From: UBA4644 sp964541085
GTDB taxonomy: Bacteria > Bacillota > Clostridia > Oscillospirales > Butyricicoccaceae
Length of the DNA stretch: 36,380 bases
NCBI GenBank assembly: GCA_964541085.1
Contig: CAZIPA010000019.1
Coordinates: forward strand, 1 to 36,380
Direction of reading: 5' to 3'
The position numbers and the translations under genes are program-made. Shown here piece after piece: positions 7,013-14,479 of the stretch; within the stretch, counting starts at the first letter, position 1; each line of letters starts with the position of its first letter. The notes under the pieces were generated by a model that searched no databases, was not told the origin of the DNA, and saw nothing but the letters and a program-made list of their open reading frames with translations.

Positions 7013-7783
7013 TTATTTCAGACCGAACAGCCGTCGGCCGTTTTCCATACATTGCGCTGCCAGCGTCTCCGGCTCCAGCTCCAGCACCTCTGCCAGCTTT
7101 TCCGCAATCAGATGCAGATTGCGGGAACTGTTGCGCTGGCCCCGGTGGGGAACGGGGGTGAGGTAGGGAGAATCCGTCTCCAGCACCAGCCGATCCAGCG
7201 GGATGGCCGCCGCAGCCTCCAGATTGCGCCGGGCATTTTTATAGGTCACAGGCCCGTCAAAGCCCAGATACCAGCCCTTCGCTGCCAGCTCCCTTGCCAT
7301 TTCCGCGCTGCCGCTGAAGCAGTGAAACACGCCATGCACGGCAGGATAGTCCGCCAGCACCGCCAGCGTATCGCCGTGGGCTTCCCGGTCGTGGATAATC
7401 ACCGGCAGGGAAAGCTCCAGAGAAAGCTCCAGCTGCGCCCGGAAGACCTGCTGCTGAAAGTCCCGGGGCGGATTGCTGTCCCAGTAATAATCCAGCCCCA
7501 TTTCGCCCAGCGCCACCACCTTGGGGTGCTTTGCCAGCTCCCGCAGAGCGGGGATGTCCCGGGCGGCATCAAAACCGTGACAGTTGCCCGGATGAAAGCC
7601 CACGGCGGCATAGACAAAGGGATACTGCTCCGCCAGCGCCACGGCTTTGCGGGAGGTCTCCAGATCGCAGCCGGGATTCAGAATCAGCCGGACACCGCTT
7701 TCGCCCATGGAGAAAAGCAGTGCGTCCCGATCGCTGTCAAAGCGCTCGTCATCATAATGAGCATGGGTATCAAACAGTTCCAT
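7013..7783 (-). CDS. tatD: TatD family metal-dependent DNase
   Basis: A 256-residue TIM-barrel nuclease. The start MELFDTHAHYDDERFD carries the metal-binding HxH. Further ligands are Glu in ALGEMGLDYYWD, His in PVIIHDREAHGD, His in VFHCFSGS and Asp in LVLETDSPYLTP. Such enzymes trim 3' ends of DNA and are implicated in repair. The ATG at 7783 is preceded by TTTGGAGG at 6 nt; a longer reading frame upstream runs into repeat DNA without a binding site and is rejected. In many Firmicutes tatD directly follows metG. Here the two are on the same strand but separated by 744 bp of repeats. Confidence 0.95.
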   Translation of the reverse strand: MELFDTHAHYDDERFDSDRDALLFSMGESGVRLILNPGCDLETSRKAVALAEQYPFVYAAVGFHPGNCHGFDAARDIPALRELAKHPKVVALGEMGLDYYWDSNPPRDFQQQVFRAQLELSLELSLPVIIHDREAHGDTLAVLADYPAVHGVFHCFSGSAEMARELAAKGWYLGFDGPVTYKNARRNLEAAAAIPLDRLVLETDSPYLTPVPHRGQRNSSRNLHLIAEKLAEVLELEPETLAAQCMENGRRLFGLK

Positions 7784-7797
7784 AAAACACCTCCAAA

Positions 7798-7845
7798 GAT
7801 CACGCCGTTGGCGTGGTGATATCGGCTGCGGCGCAGCGGGGATGC
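7798..7845. repeat. Repeat family R4, copy 2
   Basis: GATCACGCCGTTGGCGTGGTGATATC followed by GCTGCGG and GCGGGGAT resembles 1342-1380 in block order. It lies immediately upstream of the tatD ribosome binding site, as copy 1 does for the amidohydrolase gene. Confidence 0.5.
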
Positions 7846-7872
7846 GCCTTGCGGCGCTTGGTTTTCGGGCCT

Positions 7873-7920
7873 GACTCTCCCTCTGGGAGAGCTGGCGGCA
7901 CGGAGTGCCGACTGAGAGGG
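7873..7920. repeat. Repeat family R3, copy 1
   Basis: CTCTCCCTCTGGGAGAG hairpin followed by CTGGCGGC and GACTGAGAGGG. The reverse complement of 8386-8433 shows the same blocks nearly identically, so the two copies are inverted about 465 bp apart. It is related in layout to R2 (CTCCC hairpin, GGCGGC, GACTGAGGG). Confidence 0.75.
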
Positions 7921-7936
7921 CCGTGGGACGGGAGAA

Positions 7937-8075
7937 CAATCCCTCAGTCGGCTTCGCCGCCAGCTCCCTTTACACAAGGGAGCCTTGGATATTTGCGAAA
8001 GCGCAATCGCCCCGCCAGAGCCTCCCCTGTGCAAGGGGAGGTGGTTGAGCGCAGCAAAACCGGAAGGGTTGTAAC
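7937..8075. repeat. Repeat family R2, copy 2
   Basis: Starts CAATCCCTCAGTCGGC, then CTCCCTTtacacAAGGGAG, then CCTCCCCtgtgcaaGGGGAGG and GGAAGGGTTG. The same sequence of blocks occurs at 1459-1600. The two stem-loops suggest a composite palindromic element. Confidence 0.8.
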
Positions 8076-8168
8076 TGCGTCCAGCCTGTTCAGAGGGAAG
8101 CCCCGCGGCGACTGAGCGGGCGTTAGGGGTGAAAGTCTTCGTCCCCGCCGGGAGGCCGGAAGAGGTTT

Positions 8169-8315
8169 ACGGGGAAACTGGTTTCCCCGTCAGACCGCAC
8201 GCAGCCCGCCATGCGGTGCTGCTACGGCGTTTCCGCAGAAACGCCTGCGGTCGAAGGGGGGTATCGCAACACCCCTCCCGCTGGCCTTTGGGTACTTTCG
8301 GCCACACGAAAGTAC
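8169..8315. repeat. Triple perfect-hairpin cassette
   Basis: Three perfect stems in 147 bp: ACGGGGAAAC/GTTTCCCCGT (8169-8190), GGCGTTTC/GAAACGCC (8226-8245) and GTACTTTCG/CGAAAGTAC (8292-8315). No U-run follows any of them. An open frame on the minus strand (8167-8358) has no binding site. The cassette is probably a dispersed non-coding repeat. Confidence 0.65.
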
Positions 8316-8385
8316 CGCCCCCGGCAGGGGATGTTTGTGCTATAAAATCATTGCACACTTATTCTGAAGGTTCGTTTGTCTCAGC

Positions 8386-8433
8386 AACCCTCTCAGACGG
8401 CTACGCCGCCAGCTCTCCCAGAGGGAGAGCCAA
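8386..8433. repeat. Repeat family R3, copy 2 (inverted)
   Basis: CCCTCTCAGACGGC, GCCGCCAG, CTCTCCCAGAGGGAGAG: the reverse complement of the unit at 7873-7920 with a few mismatches. Confidence 0.75.
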
Positions 8434-8492
8434 GCCCGAAAACCTCACGCCCGCAAGCCGATTTCATCTTCGAAGAGGATATCATAAACAAA

Positions 8493-8511
8493 GGCCGGCC
8501 ATGGGCCGGCC
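8493..8511 (-). terminator. Probable metG terminator
   Basis: GGCCGGCC-atg-GGCCGGCC is a perfect 8-bp stem 17 nt after the metG stop. On the minus strand it is followed by TTTGTTTAT, a weak but plausible U-rich tail. Confidence 0.6.
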
Positions 8512-8527
8512 CTGTATCAGTCCCGCG

Positions 8528-10504
8528 TCAGCACATCTTCGCGCCGGCGGGGATGGCGTCATCCAGCATCACCAGATGCAGCTTTTCCTCGCCCTTTTCT
8601 TTGTGGACGGCGGAGATCAGCATACCGCAGCTCTCCTGTCCCATCATCTTCCGGGGCGGCAGATTGACAATGGCCAGCAGCGTCTTGCCCACCAGCTGTT
8701 CCGGCTCATAATATTTGTGAATGCCGGAGAGAATCTGCCGATCCCTGCCGGTGCCGTCGTCCAGAATAAACCGCAGCAGCTTGTCAGACTTTTTCACGGC
8801 GGTGCATTCCTTCACCTTCACGGCACGGAAATCGCTCTTGCAGAAGGTGTCAAAGTCCACCTTTTCCGTCAGCTGCGGCTCCACCTCCAGCGGAGGCAGG
8901 GCTTCCTTCCGGGCTTCCTCGGCGATCTGCTCCAGCTCGGCCAGAGCGGCCTCGGGATCAATGCGGGGGAACAGATTGTCGCCCTTGGTGGTGGGGACGG
9001 TTTCGCTGCGGCTGCCCCAGACAGCGGCGCTTTCCCAGCTGCGGCAGCAGGGGCAGGTGCCGATCTGGGCAAACAGCCTGTCCATGCTCTCGGGCATGAA
9101 GGGGGTCAGCAGAATGCCGCAGATGCGGGTGACCTCCAGCAGATTGTACAGCACATGAGCCAGCCGGGGGCCGTTGGCTTCCAGATCCTTGGCCAGCACC
9201 CAGGGGGCGTTTTCGTCGATATACTTGTTGGCCCGGTCGATGACACGGAACACCTCGTCCAGCGCCTTGTGGGGGGCATAGGCATCCATCTGGGCCTGAT
9301 ATTTATCCCGCAGACCGCAGGCGGCCTCCTTCAGCTGGGCATCCCAGGGCTGCTCGTCCACAGGCTTGCCGCAGCCCTCGGGCAGACTGCCGCCGAAATA
9401 TTTGCCCACCATGGCGGTGGTGCGGCTCACCAGATTGCCCAGCACATTGGCCAGATCCACATTGATGGTGTTGATGAGGGCCTCGTTGGAGAAATTGCCG
9501 TCGGAGCCGAAGGGGAAGGTGCGCATCAGGAAAAACCGCAGGGCATCCACGCCAAACTTTTCCGCCAGCACATAGGGATCCACCACATTGCCCTTGGACT
9601 TGGACATTTTGCCGCCGTCCATCAGCAGCCAGCCGTGACCAAAGACCTTTTTGGGCAGAGGCAGCTCCATGCTCATGAGCATGGCGGGCCAGATGATGGA
9701 ATGGAAGCGGACGATCTCCTTGCCCACGATGTGGACATCGGCGGGCCAGAAGCGGTCATAATCGCTGTATTTTCCGTTGTCATAGCCCAGCGCGGTGATA
9801 TAGTTGCTCAGAGCGTCGATCCACACATAGACCACATGGCCGGGGTCAAAATCCACCGGCACGCCCCAGGTAAAGCTGGTGCGGGACACGCACAGATCCT
9901 CCAGACCGGGCTTGATGAAATTGTTCACCATCTCGTTGACACGGCTGCGGGGCTCCAGAAAATCGGTATCCTCCAGCAGACGGCGCACGGGCTCGGCATA
10001 TTTGGACAGACGGAAGAAATAAGCCTCCTCCTCGGCGTCCATCACCTCCCGGCCGCAGTCGGGGCATTTGCCGTCCTTCAGCTGCGTCTCCGTCCAGAAG
10101 GCTTCACAGTCCCGGCAATATTTGCCCTGATACTTGCCCTTGTAGATATCGCCCTTGTCATACATCCGGCGGAAGATTTTCTGCACGGATTCCACATGAT
10201 AATCATCGGTGGTGCGGATAAAGCGGTCGTTGGAAATGTTCATCAGCTTCCACAGATCCAGCACACCCCGGGGGCCCTCCACGATCTGATCCACAAACTC
10301 CTTGGGCGTACAGCCGGCCTCGGCGGCCTTGTGCTCGATCTTCTGGCCGTGCTCGTCGGTGCCGGTCAAAAACATCACATCATAGCCCTGAAGCCGCTTG
10401 TAGCGGGCGATCACATCGGTGGCCACGGTGCAGTAGCTGTGGCCGATATGCAGCTTGGCGCTGGGATAATAGATGGGCGTTGTGATATAAAATTTCTCTT
10501 TCAC
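8528..10504 (-). CDS. metG: Methionyl-tRNA synthetase
   Basis: Charges tRNA-Met with methionine. The 658-residue protein shows the class I HIGH motif at residues 19-22 (KLHIGHSY), a zinc knuckle CRDC...CPDC in the connective-peptide region, a KMSKSKGN signature near residue 300, an anticodon-binding helical domain, and a C-terminal Trbp111-type tRNA-binding domain (DFRAVKVKECTAVKKSDKLL) typical of dimeric enzymes. I choose GTG at 10504 because GGAGGGG lies just upstream; the ATG codons at 10522 and 10519 would put that binding site inside the coding sequence. Its own promoter is at 10547-10575. Confidence 0.97.
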   Translation of the reverse strand: MKEKFYITTPIYYPSAKLHIGHSYCTVATDVIARYKRLQGYDVMFLTGTDEHGQKIEHKAAEAGCTPKEFVDQIVEGPRGVLDLWKLMNISNDRFIRTTDDYHVESVQKIFRRMYDKGDIYKGKYQGKYCRDCEAFWTETQLKDGKCPDCGREVMDAEEEAYFFRLSKYAEPVRRLLEDTDFLEPRSRVNEMVNNFIKPGLEDLCVSRTSFTWGVPVDFDPGHVVYVWIDALSNYITALGYDNGKYSDYDRFWPADVHIVGKEIVRFHSIIWPAMLMSMELPLPKKVFGHGWLLMDGGKMSKSKGNVVDPYVLAEKFGVDALRFFLMRTFPFGSDGNFSNEALINTINVDLANVLGNLVSRTTAMVGKYFGGSLPEGCGKPVDEQPWDAQLKEAACGLRDKYQAQMDAYAPHKALDEVFRVIDRANKYIDENAPWVLAKDLEANGPRLAHVLYNLLEVTRICGILLTPFMPESMDRLFAQIGTCPCCRSWESAAVWGSRSETVPTTKGDNLFPRIDPEAALAELEQIAEEARKEALPPLEVEPQLTEKVDFDTFCKSDFRAVKVKECTAVKKSDKLLRFILDDGTGRDRQILSGIHKYYEPEQLVGKTLLAIVNLPPRKMMGQESCGMLISAVHKEKGEEKLHLVMLDDAIPAGAKMC

Positions 10505-10546
10505 GGTTTTCCCCTCCATCACATTCAGATTTTGGATTTACAGATT

Positions 10547-10575
10547 ATTATACCAAGCTTTTCCGGCGTTTACAA
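10547..10575 (-). promoter_or_regulatory. metG promoter
   Basis: On the minus strand TTGTAA, 17-nt spacer, perfect TATAAT. It lies about 43 nt before the GTG start. No T-box antiterminator sequence is seen in the short leader. Confidence 0.75.
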
Positions 10576-10596
10576 GAGGCAACCGGCGGAAAGCAG

Positions 10597-10627
10597 CAAA
10601 AACCCGGGAAAGAGAGCCTTCCCGGGT
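10597..10627 (-). terminator. Terminator of the lexA-recG-phosphatase operon
   Basis: ACCCGGGAA (10602-10610) pairs perfectly with TTCCCGGGT (10619-10627). On the minus strand a run of five T follows directly. It is placed 13 nt beyond the phosphatase stop codon. Confidence 0.85.
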
Positions 10628-10640
10628 AAAAAGCCTGTGT

Positions 10641-11243
10641 TCAGAGGTTAAAGCCCTGCAAAACCGTGCCCTGCTGGTCGGTCCAGGCGCAGTCCAGCTG
10701 CACCAGCGTATAGCAGCCCTGGCGGAAATAAAACCGGGGGGCGCTCTCCAGAGGCAGCTTCAGCAGATAGGTCATGGCAAAGCACAGCGGCCCGTTGTGG
10801 GCGAAAATGACGCAGTCCTCTCCCTTTGCGATGATGGCCTCCAGCGCCCGGGCCACCCGGGGCGCAACGCCGGTATCAAAGGGCTCGCCGCCGGTGGGGG
10901 GAACATGAACCCAGTTGGACAGCAGCTGCGCCAGATAGTCCGGATTCTGCTGACGAATCTCCGCCACGGAAAGCGTCTCCAGCTCGCCCATGTCCTGCTC
11001 CATCAAATCGGGCATCATCACCCGGGGAATGTCCTCCCGTCCCGCCAGCGCAATGGCGGCGGTGTCAGCGGCCCGCCGCAAAGGACTGATATAGGCGGCG
11101 GCCAGCGGAATGTCCCGCAGCTTTTCCCCCACCTGTGCCGCCTGTTCCCGGCCCAGCGGTGTCAGCGGCAGATCGTTGCGGCCATACCACAGATCCTTCA
11201 GGTTGCCCTCGGACTGTCCGTGGCGAACCAGATACAGCTTCAT
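10641..11243 (-). CDS. Histidine phosphatase family protein (phosphoglycerate mutase-like)
   Basis: A 200-residue cytosolic phosphatase of the histidine phosphatase superfamily. The N-terminal LVRHGQSEGN holds the phosphorylated His8; SPLRRAADTA supplies the second phosphate-binding Arg; the acid is probably Glu in MEQDMGELE; the second catalytic His is in IFAHNGPL, with HNG instead of the usual HG. Candidate roles include alpha-ribazole phosphatase or a general phosphatase, but no cobalamin gene is near, so the substrate is unknown. AGGAGG precedes the ATG by 9 nt, and the gene starts 16 nt after recG, making it the last gene of the lexA-recG operon. Confidence 0.9.
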   Translation of the reverse strand: MKLYLVRHGQSEGNLKDLWYGRNDLPLTPLGREQAAQVGEKLRDIPLAAAYISPLRRAADTAAIALAGREDIPRVMMPDLMEQDMGELETLSVAEIRQQNPDYLAQLLSNWVHVPPTGGEPFDTGVAPRVARALEAIIAKGEDCVIFAHNGPLCFAMTYLLKLPLESAPRFYFRQGCYTLVQLDCAWTDQQGTVLQGFNL

Positions 11244-11259
11244 ATGATTGTTCCTCCTG

Positions 11260-13314
11260 TCAATTGAGAGATGCGGCCAGAGACGCTTCCGTGGTACGCC
11301 GGACGGCCTGCCGCAGCTGGGGCCAGCGCTCCAGCGTGGGATCCTGTGCCAGCAGCACCTGCGCGCATTGCCGGGCCACCTCCAGAATATTCTGATTGGT
11401 CACCGGGTCTGCCAGCCGAAAGGCGGGAAGTCCGTGCTGGCGGCTGCCGAAAAAGTCTCCCGGCCCCCGCTGCCGCAAATCGGCCTCGGCGATGGCAAAG
11501 CCGTCGGTGGTCTGACTGAGCACGGACAGCCGGGCCTCGGCCTCGGGACTGCTGCCGTCGTGCATCAGAAAGCAATAGCTGGACCGTGTTCCCCGGCCCA
11601 CACGGCCCCGCAGCTGGTGCAGCTGGCTGAGACCGAACCGGTCGGCATCCTCCACGATCATCACCGTGGCGTTGGGCACATTCACGCCCACCTCCACCAC
11701 CGTGGTACATACCAGCACCTGCGTCTTTTTTTGCAGAAAATCGGACATGACCGCGTCCTTTTCGCCGGAGCTCAGCTGGCCGTGAAGAATGGCAATGTTC
11801 ACACCGGGCAGCTCCCGGCGCAGCTGCTCCGCATAGGCGATCACCGACTGCCGGGGCCGTCCGTCGGCAGACTGCTCCTGAATGGCGGGACAGACGATAT
11901 AAACCTGTCCCCCCTGCCGCACCTGCTCCTGCACAAAGGAAAAAAGTCCCTCCCGGCGGCGGGCATCCACGGCACGGGTAAACACCGGTGTGCGTCCCGG
12001 CGGAAGCTCGTCCAGCAGAGACACATCCAGATCACCGTATAATATTAAGGTCAGCGTCCGGGGAATGGGCGTGGCGGACATGGCCAGCAGATGGGCCTCG
12101 GGGGCCTTTTCTCCCAGTGCGGCCCGCTGCCGCACACCAAAGCGATGCTGCTCGTCCACCACCATCAAAGCGGCATGAGGCAGGGCTACATTGGACTGAA
12201 TCAGCGCATGGGTACCGCACAGCACCATGGGCTCGCCCCGCTCTGCCTGCTCCAGCAGACTGCGGCGTTCTGCCGGCGGGGTGGTGCCGCACAGCAGCCG
12301 TACCGGTATGGAAAAGGGCTCCAGCAGCTGGGCCAGCGTCTGCTGATGCTGTCGGGCCAGCAGCTCCGTGGGAGCCATAATCACCGCCTGCCGGTGATTT
12401 TGACAGGCCAGCCAGGCACAGGCCGCCGCTACCAGCGTTTTGCCCGAGCCCACATCGCCCTGCAGCAGACGGTTCATCCGCCGTCCGGAGCAGAGATCGG
12501 CAAAGCATTCTGTCACCGCCCGCCGCTGGGCACCGGTAGGCGCATAGGGAAGTGTCCGGAAGAGCGCCTCCGGATCGAAAAATTGCAGCAGCGCGCCGGG
12601 CCGGGCCGTGGCCTGCTGCTTCAGCAGCTGCCCCGAGAGAGAGAACAGCAGCAGCTCTTCAAAAATCAGCCGCCGCCGGGCCTGACGCACATCCTCCGGC
12701 GTCCGGGGAAAATGAATGCCCCGCAAAGCCTCCTCCGGCGAACAGAGACGGTATTTTTCCAGCAGCTCCCGGGGCAGCGGCTCGGTGAGACTGCCGGAGA
12801 CCCGCTCCAGCGCATCCCGCATCCAGCCCCGCAGCTGATTCTGGCTCAGCTCTCCCGGCCGGGCATAAATGGGCAAAAGCTGTCCCGCCAGCTTTGCGCT
12901 GCCGTCGGCCCGCTCATAGCTGGGATTCACCAGCCCCAGCCGGCCGTTGGGCTGCCATTCCGGCTTGCCGTAGAAAATATAGTCCTCCCCCGCCCGGAGA
13001 CGGAGATAGGGCTGATGAAAAAAGGTCAGCGTCAGCACCCCGGTGCCGTCCGTCACCCGAAACCGGGAAAAGGAGCGTCCGCCCCGGGAGAGTGCTTCGG
13101 GATAGGCTTCGGCAACCGAGGCCCGGATGCACACGGCTTTGCCGGCCTCCAGCTGCGCAATGGCGGAAAACTGCCGTCTGTCCTCATAATCCCGGGGAAA
13201 ATCCGACAGCAGATCGCCCAGCGAAAACAGACCCCGGTCGTGCAGCTGCTGCAAACGGCGGGGGCCCACGCCGGACAGAACGGACAGAGGCTCGTCCAGC
13301 AGCCGCCCGGTCAT
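11260..13314 (-). CDS. recG: ATP-dependent DNA helicase RecG
   Basis: Remodels stalled replication forks and Holliday junctions. At 684 residues it is the expected length. The N-terminal wedge/OB domain covers about residues 60-160. Walker A GDVGSGKT is near residue 287, motif II is DEQH (VVDEQHRFG), then SATPIPRTLTL (motif III) and VVEVGVNVPNATVMIVEDADRFGLSQLHQLRGRVGRG (motifs V/VI), with the TRG-type C-terminus. Its ATG overlaps the lexA stop codon (ATGA), so it is translationally coupled to lexA and probably induced with the SOS response. Confidence 0.97.
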   Translation of the reverse strand: MTGRLLDEPLSVLSGVGPRRLQQLHDRGLFSLGDLLSDFPRDYEDRRQFSAIAQLEAGKAVCIRASVAEAYPEALSRGGRSFSRFRVTDGTGVLTLTFFHQPYLRLRAGEDYIFYGKPEWQPNGRLGLVNPSYERADGSAKLAGQLLPIYARPGELSQNQLRGWMRDALERVSGSLTEPLPRELLEKYRLCSPEEALRGIHFPRTPEDVRQARRRLIFEELLLFSLSGQLLKQQATARPGALLQFFDPEALFRTLPYAPTGAQRRAVTECFADLCSGRRMNRLLQGDVGSGKTLVAAACAWLACQNHRQAVIMAPTELLARQHQQTLAQLLEPFSIPVRLLCGTTPPAERRSLLEQAERGEPMVLCGTHALIQSNVALPHAALMVVDEQHRFGVRQRAALGEKAPEAHLLAMSATPIPRTLTLILYGDLDVSLLDELPPGRTPVFTRAVDARRREGLFSFVQEQVRQGGQVYIVCPAIQEQSADGRPRQSVIAYAEQLRRELPGVNIAILHGQLSSGEKDAVMSDFLQKKTQVLVCTTVVEVGVNVPNATVMIVEDADRFGLSQLHQLRGRVGRGTRSSYCFLMHDGSSPEAEARLSVLSQTTDGFAIAEADLRQRGPGDFFGSRQHGLPAFRLADPVTNQNILEVARQCAQVLLAQDPTLERWPQLRQAVRRTTEASLAASLN

Positions 13315-13904
13315 ACCCGGGGGCGATACAGCGACACTACCAGACCGAGGATCTGGCAGCCGCTGCCGTCGATGGGATCAAAGGCGGGGTTTTCCGGCAG
13401 CAGCCACACCCCGTCCCGGGCCAGCCGCAGCCGCTTGACCGTGGCCTCATCCTCCAGCAGAGCCACCACGATCTGCCCGGACAGCGCGGTATTCTGCCGC
13501 CGCACCAGAACGATATCCCCGTCCAGAATGCCTGCGCCTACCATACTTTCGCCCCGCACCTGCAAGGCGAACATCTCCCCCTGCTCCGGCCCGTCATAGG
13601 GAACAAAGCCCAGCGTATCCTCCTGGGCCAGAATGGGCAGACCGGCCGTGACCGTGCCCAGAATGGGAACGCTGCGGAAGGCCGAAACGCCGGGATTTTT
13701 CACGGAAAGGGCCCGGGTCTTCCGGTCACTCTTTTCCAGAAAGCCGCCCTCCTGCAAAATCTTCAGATGGCTGTGTACGGTGGAGGGAGAGCGCAGCCCC
13801 ACCGCGTCGCAGATCTCCCGCACCGTGGGCGGATAGCCGTTGCGGCGGGAAAAGTCCGTGACAAAATCCAGAATGCGCTGGCGCATGGGAGTCAGTTGAT
13901 TCAT
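13311..13904 (-). CDS. lexA: LexA repressor
   Basis: SOS repressor that cleaves itself when RecA forms filaments. The 197-residue protein has an N-terminal winged helix (TPMRQRILDF to STVHSHLKIL, residues 5-50). The self-cleavage bond is Ala87-Gly88 in TVTAGLP, and the Ser-Lys dyad is Ser120 (GESMVGAG) and Lys157 (EATVKRLR). I choose the ATG at 13904, 6 nt after AGAGGTG, over a GTG 9 nt upstream that falls inside this site. A palindrome resembling a LexA box lies just upstream, as expected for autoregulation. Confidence 0.97.
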   Translation of the reverse strand: MNQLTPMRQRILDFVTDFSRRNGYPPTVREICDAVGLRSPSTVHSHLKILQEGGFLEKSDRKTRALSVKNPGVSAFRSVPILGTVTAGLPILAQEDTLGFVPYDGPEQGEMFALQVRGESMVGAGILDGDIVLVRRQNTALSGQIVVALLEDEATVKRLRLARDGVWLLPENPAFDPIDGSGCQILGLVVSLYRPRV

Positions 13905-13935
13905 GAAAAGCACCTCTGCATGGTATGATTATTTT

Positions 13936-13978
13936 TATCATAGCACAAAGGTTCGAAAAAAGCAAACATTTGTTTGCT
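13936..13978 (-). promoter_or_regulatory. lexA promoter with LexA-box-like operator
   Basis: The palindrome AGCAAACA-TT-TGTTTGCT (13961-13978) has 8-bp perfect arms and matches 9 of 12 positions of the Firmicutes SOS box GAACATATGTTC. It overlaps the likely -35 region, with TATGAT as -10 about 17 nt downstream on the minus strand. Binding of LexA there would block its own operon. Confidence 0.7.
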
Positions 13979-14029
13979 GAAATTCCGTGGGAAAATCGCA
14001 AATTTCCGGAAAAAACCGGCGAAAACCCC

Positions 14030-14058
14030 TTGACAATCCTGCCGGAGGCTGATATGAT
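14030..14058 (+). promoter_or_regulatory. Strong promoter of the structured RNA / S10 cluster
   Basis: Perfect TTGACA (14030-14035), a 17-nt spacer and TATGAT (14053-14058). It is the best match to a sigma-A promoter in the window. Transcription should start near 14065, about 415 nt before rpsJ. Confidence 0.85.
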
Positions 14059-14062
14059 GGTA

Positions 14063-14395
14063 GAGCGCCTGAAAGGGCGTACTATGCCTGTATGTCGTGA
14101 TACAGGCTGCGATGAAGCCGGAGATTGCCGCCGCAGGCGGGTAACTTCGGTGGAGTAAGTCCGACAATCGGGCGGCACAGAAAGCTGCGTTCCTATCGTC
14201 CTGCTTCACAGGCAGGCCGGAACGGAGGTCATGCCCTTGCGGCAAGACAATAGGAATGCTGAACAAGCGTAAAAGTTCCCCGCAAGCTGCGGAACTCCCG
14301 GTCGCAGACCGGAAAGCCCGGTGGGAACCAATTTGCGCCTTTACGCCGGACTGATGTGTAATCGCCGGTTCTCTTTATGGGAACTGGGCGATACG
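14063..14395 (+). ncRNA. Large structured RNA of unidentified family upstream of rpsJ
   Basis: No supported coding frame. Many perfect stems are visible: GCCTGTAT/ATACAGGC (14086-14107), the long-range pair TTCCTAT/ATAGGAA (14190-14196 with 14250-14256), the long-range GCGTAAA/TTTACGC (14267-14273 with 14340-14346) enclosing AGTT-CCGCA/TGCGG-AACT (14274-14296) and CCGGTC/GACCGG (14298-14312), then ATCGCC/GGCGAT (14361-14392) around a GTTC/GAAC stem. Purine-rich single-stranded stretches lie between them, as in ornate bacterial RNAs. It does not show the conserved cores of RNase P, tmRNA, SRP RNA, T-box or cobalamin riboswitch. Whether it ends before rpsJ or is the S10 leader is not clear. It should be tested against the raiA RNA and other large Firmicutes RNA models. 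Confidence 0.65.
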
Positions 14396-14422
14396 CACGG
14401 ATGCGTGGCGGGCTTTCGGCCG

Positions 14423-14458
14423 TACAATGTCACCCCATCTCACGAGCAAAACATTGTA
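14423..14458 (+). promoter_or_regulatory. Hairpin in the rpsJ leader
   Basis: TACAATGT (14423-14430) and ACATTGTA (14451-14458) form a perfect 8-bp stem ending a few nt before the AAAGGAG site of rpsJ. No U-run follows, so it is more likely to be part of the leader than a terminator. Confidence 0.5.
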
Positions 14459-14479
14459 TGAACAAAGGAGAACCAAACC

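Larger units (their letters stand above)
7784..8492. repeat. Repeat-rich intergenic region between metG and tatD (no gene)
   Basis: No supported coding sequence in about 700 bp. From left to right it holds an R4 unit (7798-7845), an R3 unit (7873-7920), an R2 unit (7937-8075), a run of three perfect hairpins (8169-8315), an inverted R3 unit (8386-8433) and a short piece with GATATCAT (8479-8486). Open frames here have no ribosome binding site and simply read through the repeats. The region appears to be a landing zone for palindromic elements between two conserved genes. Confidence 0.8.

Noticed and set aside
8167..8358. A 63-codon minus-strand frame in the repeat region
   Set aside because: It reads through perfect hairpins, lacks a start signal, and such frames recur wherever the repeat does.
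8129..10651. An 840-codon open frame on the plus strand over metG
   Set aside because: It is antisense to metG, has no binding site, and its residue content reflects the reverse complement of a GC-rich gene.
14063..14395. RNase P RNA, tmRNA or SRP RNA
   Set aside because: None of the conserved cores of these RNAs is present, although size and ornate folding made them worth testing by eye.
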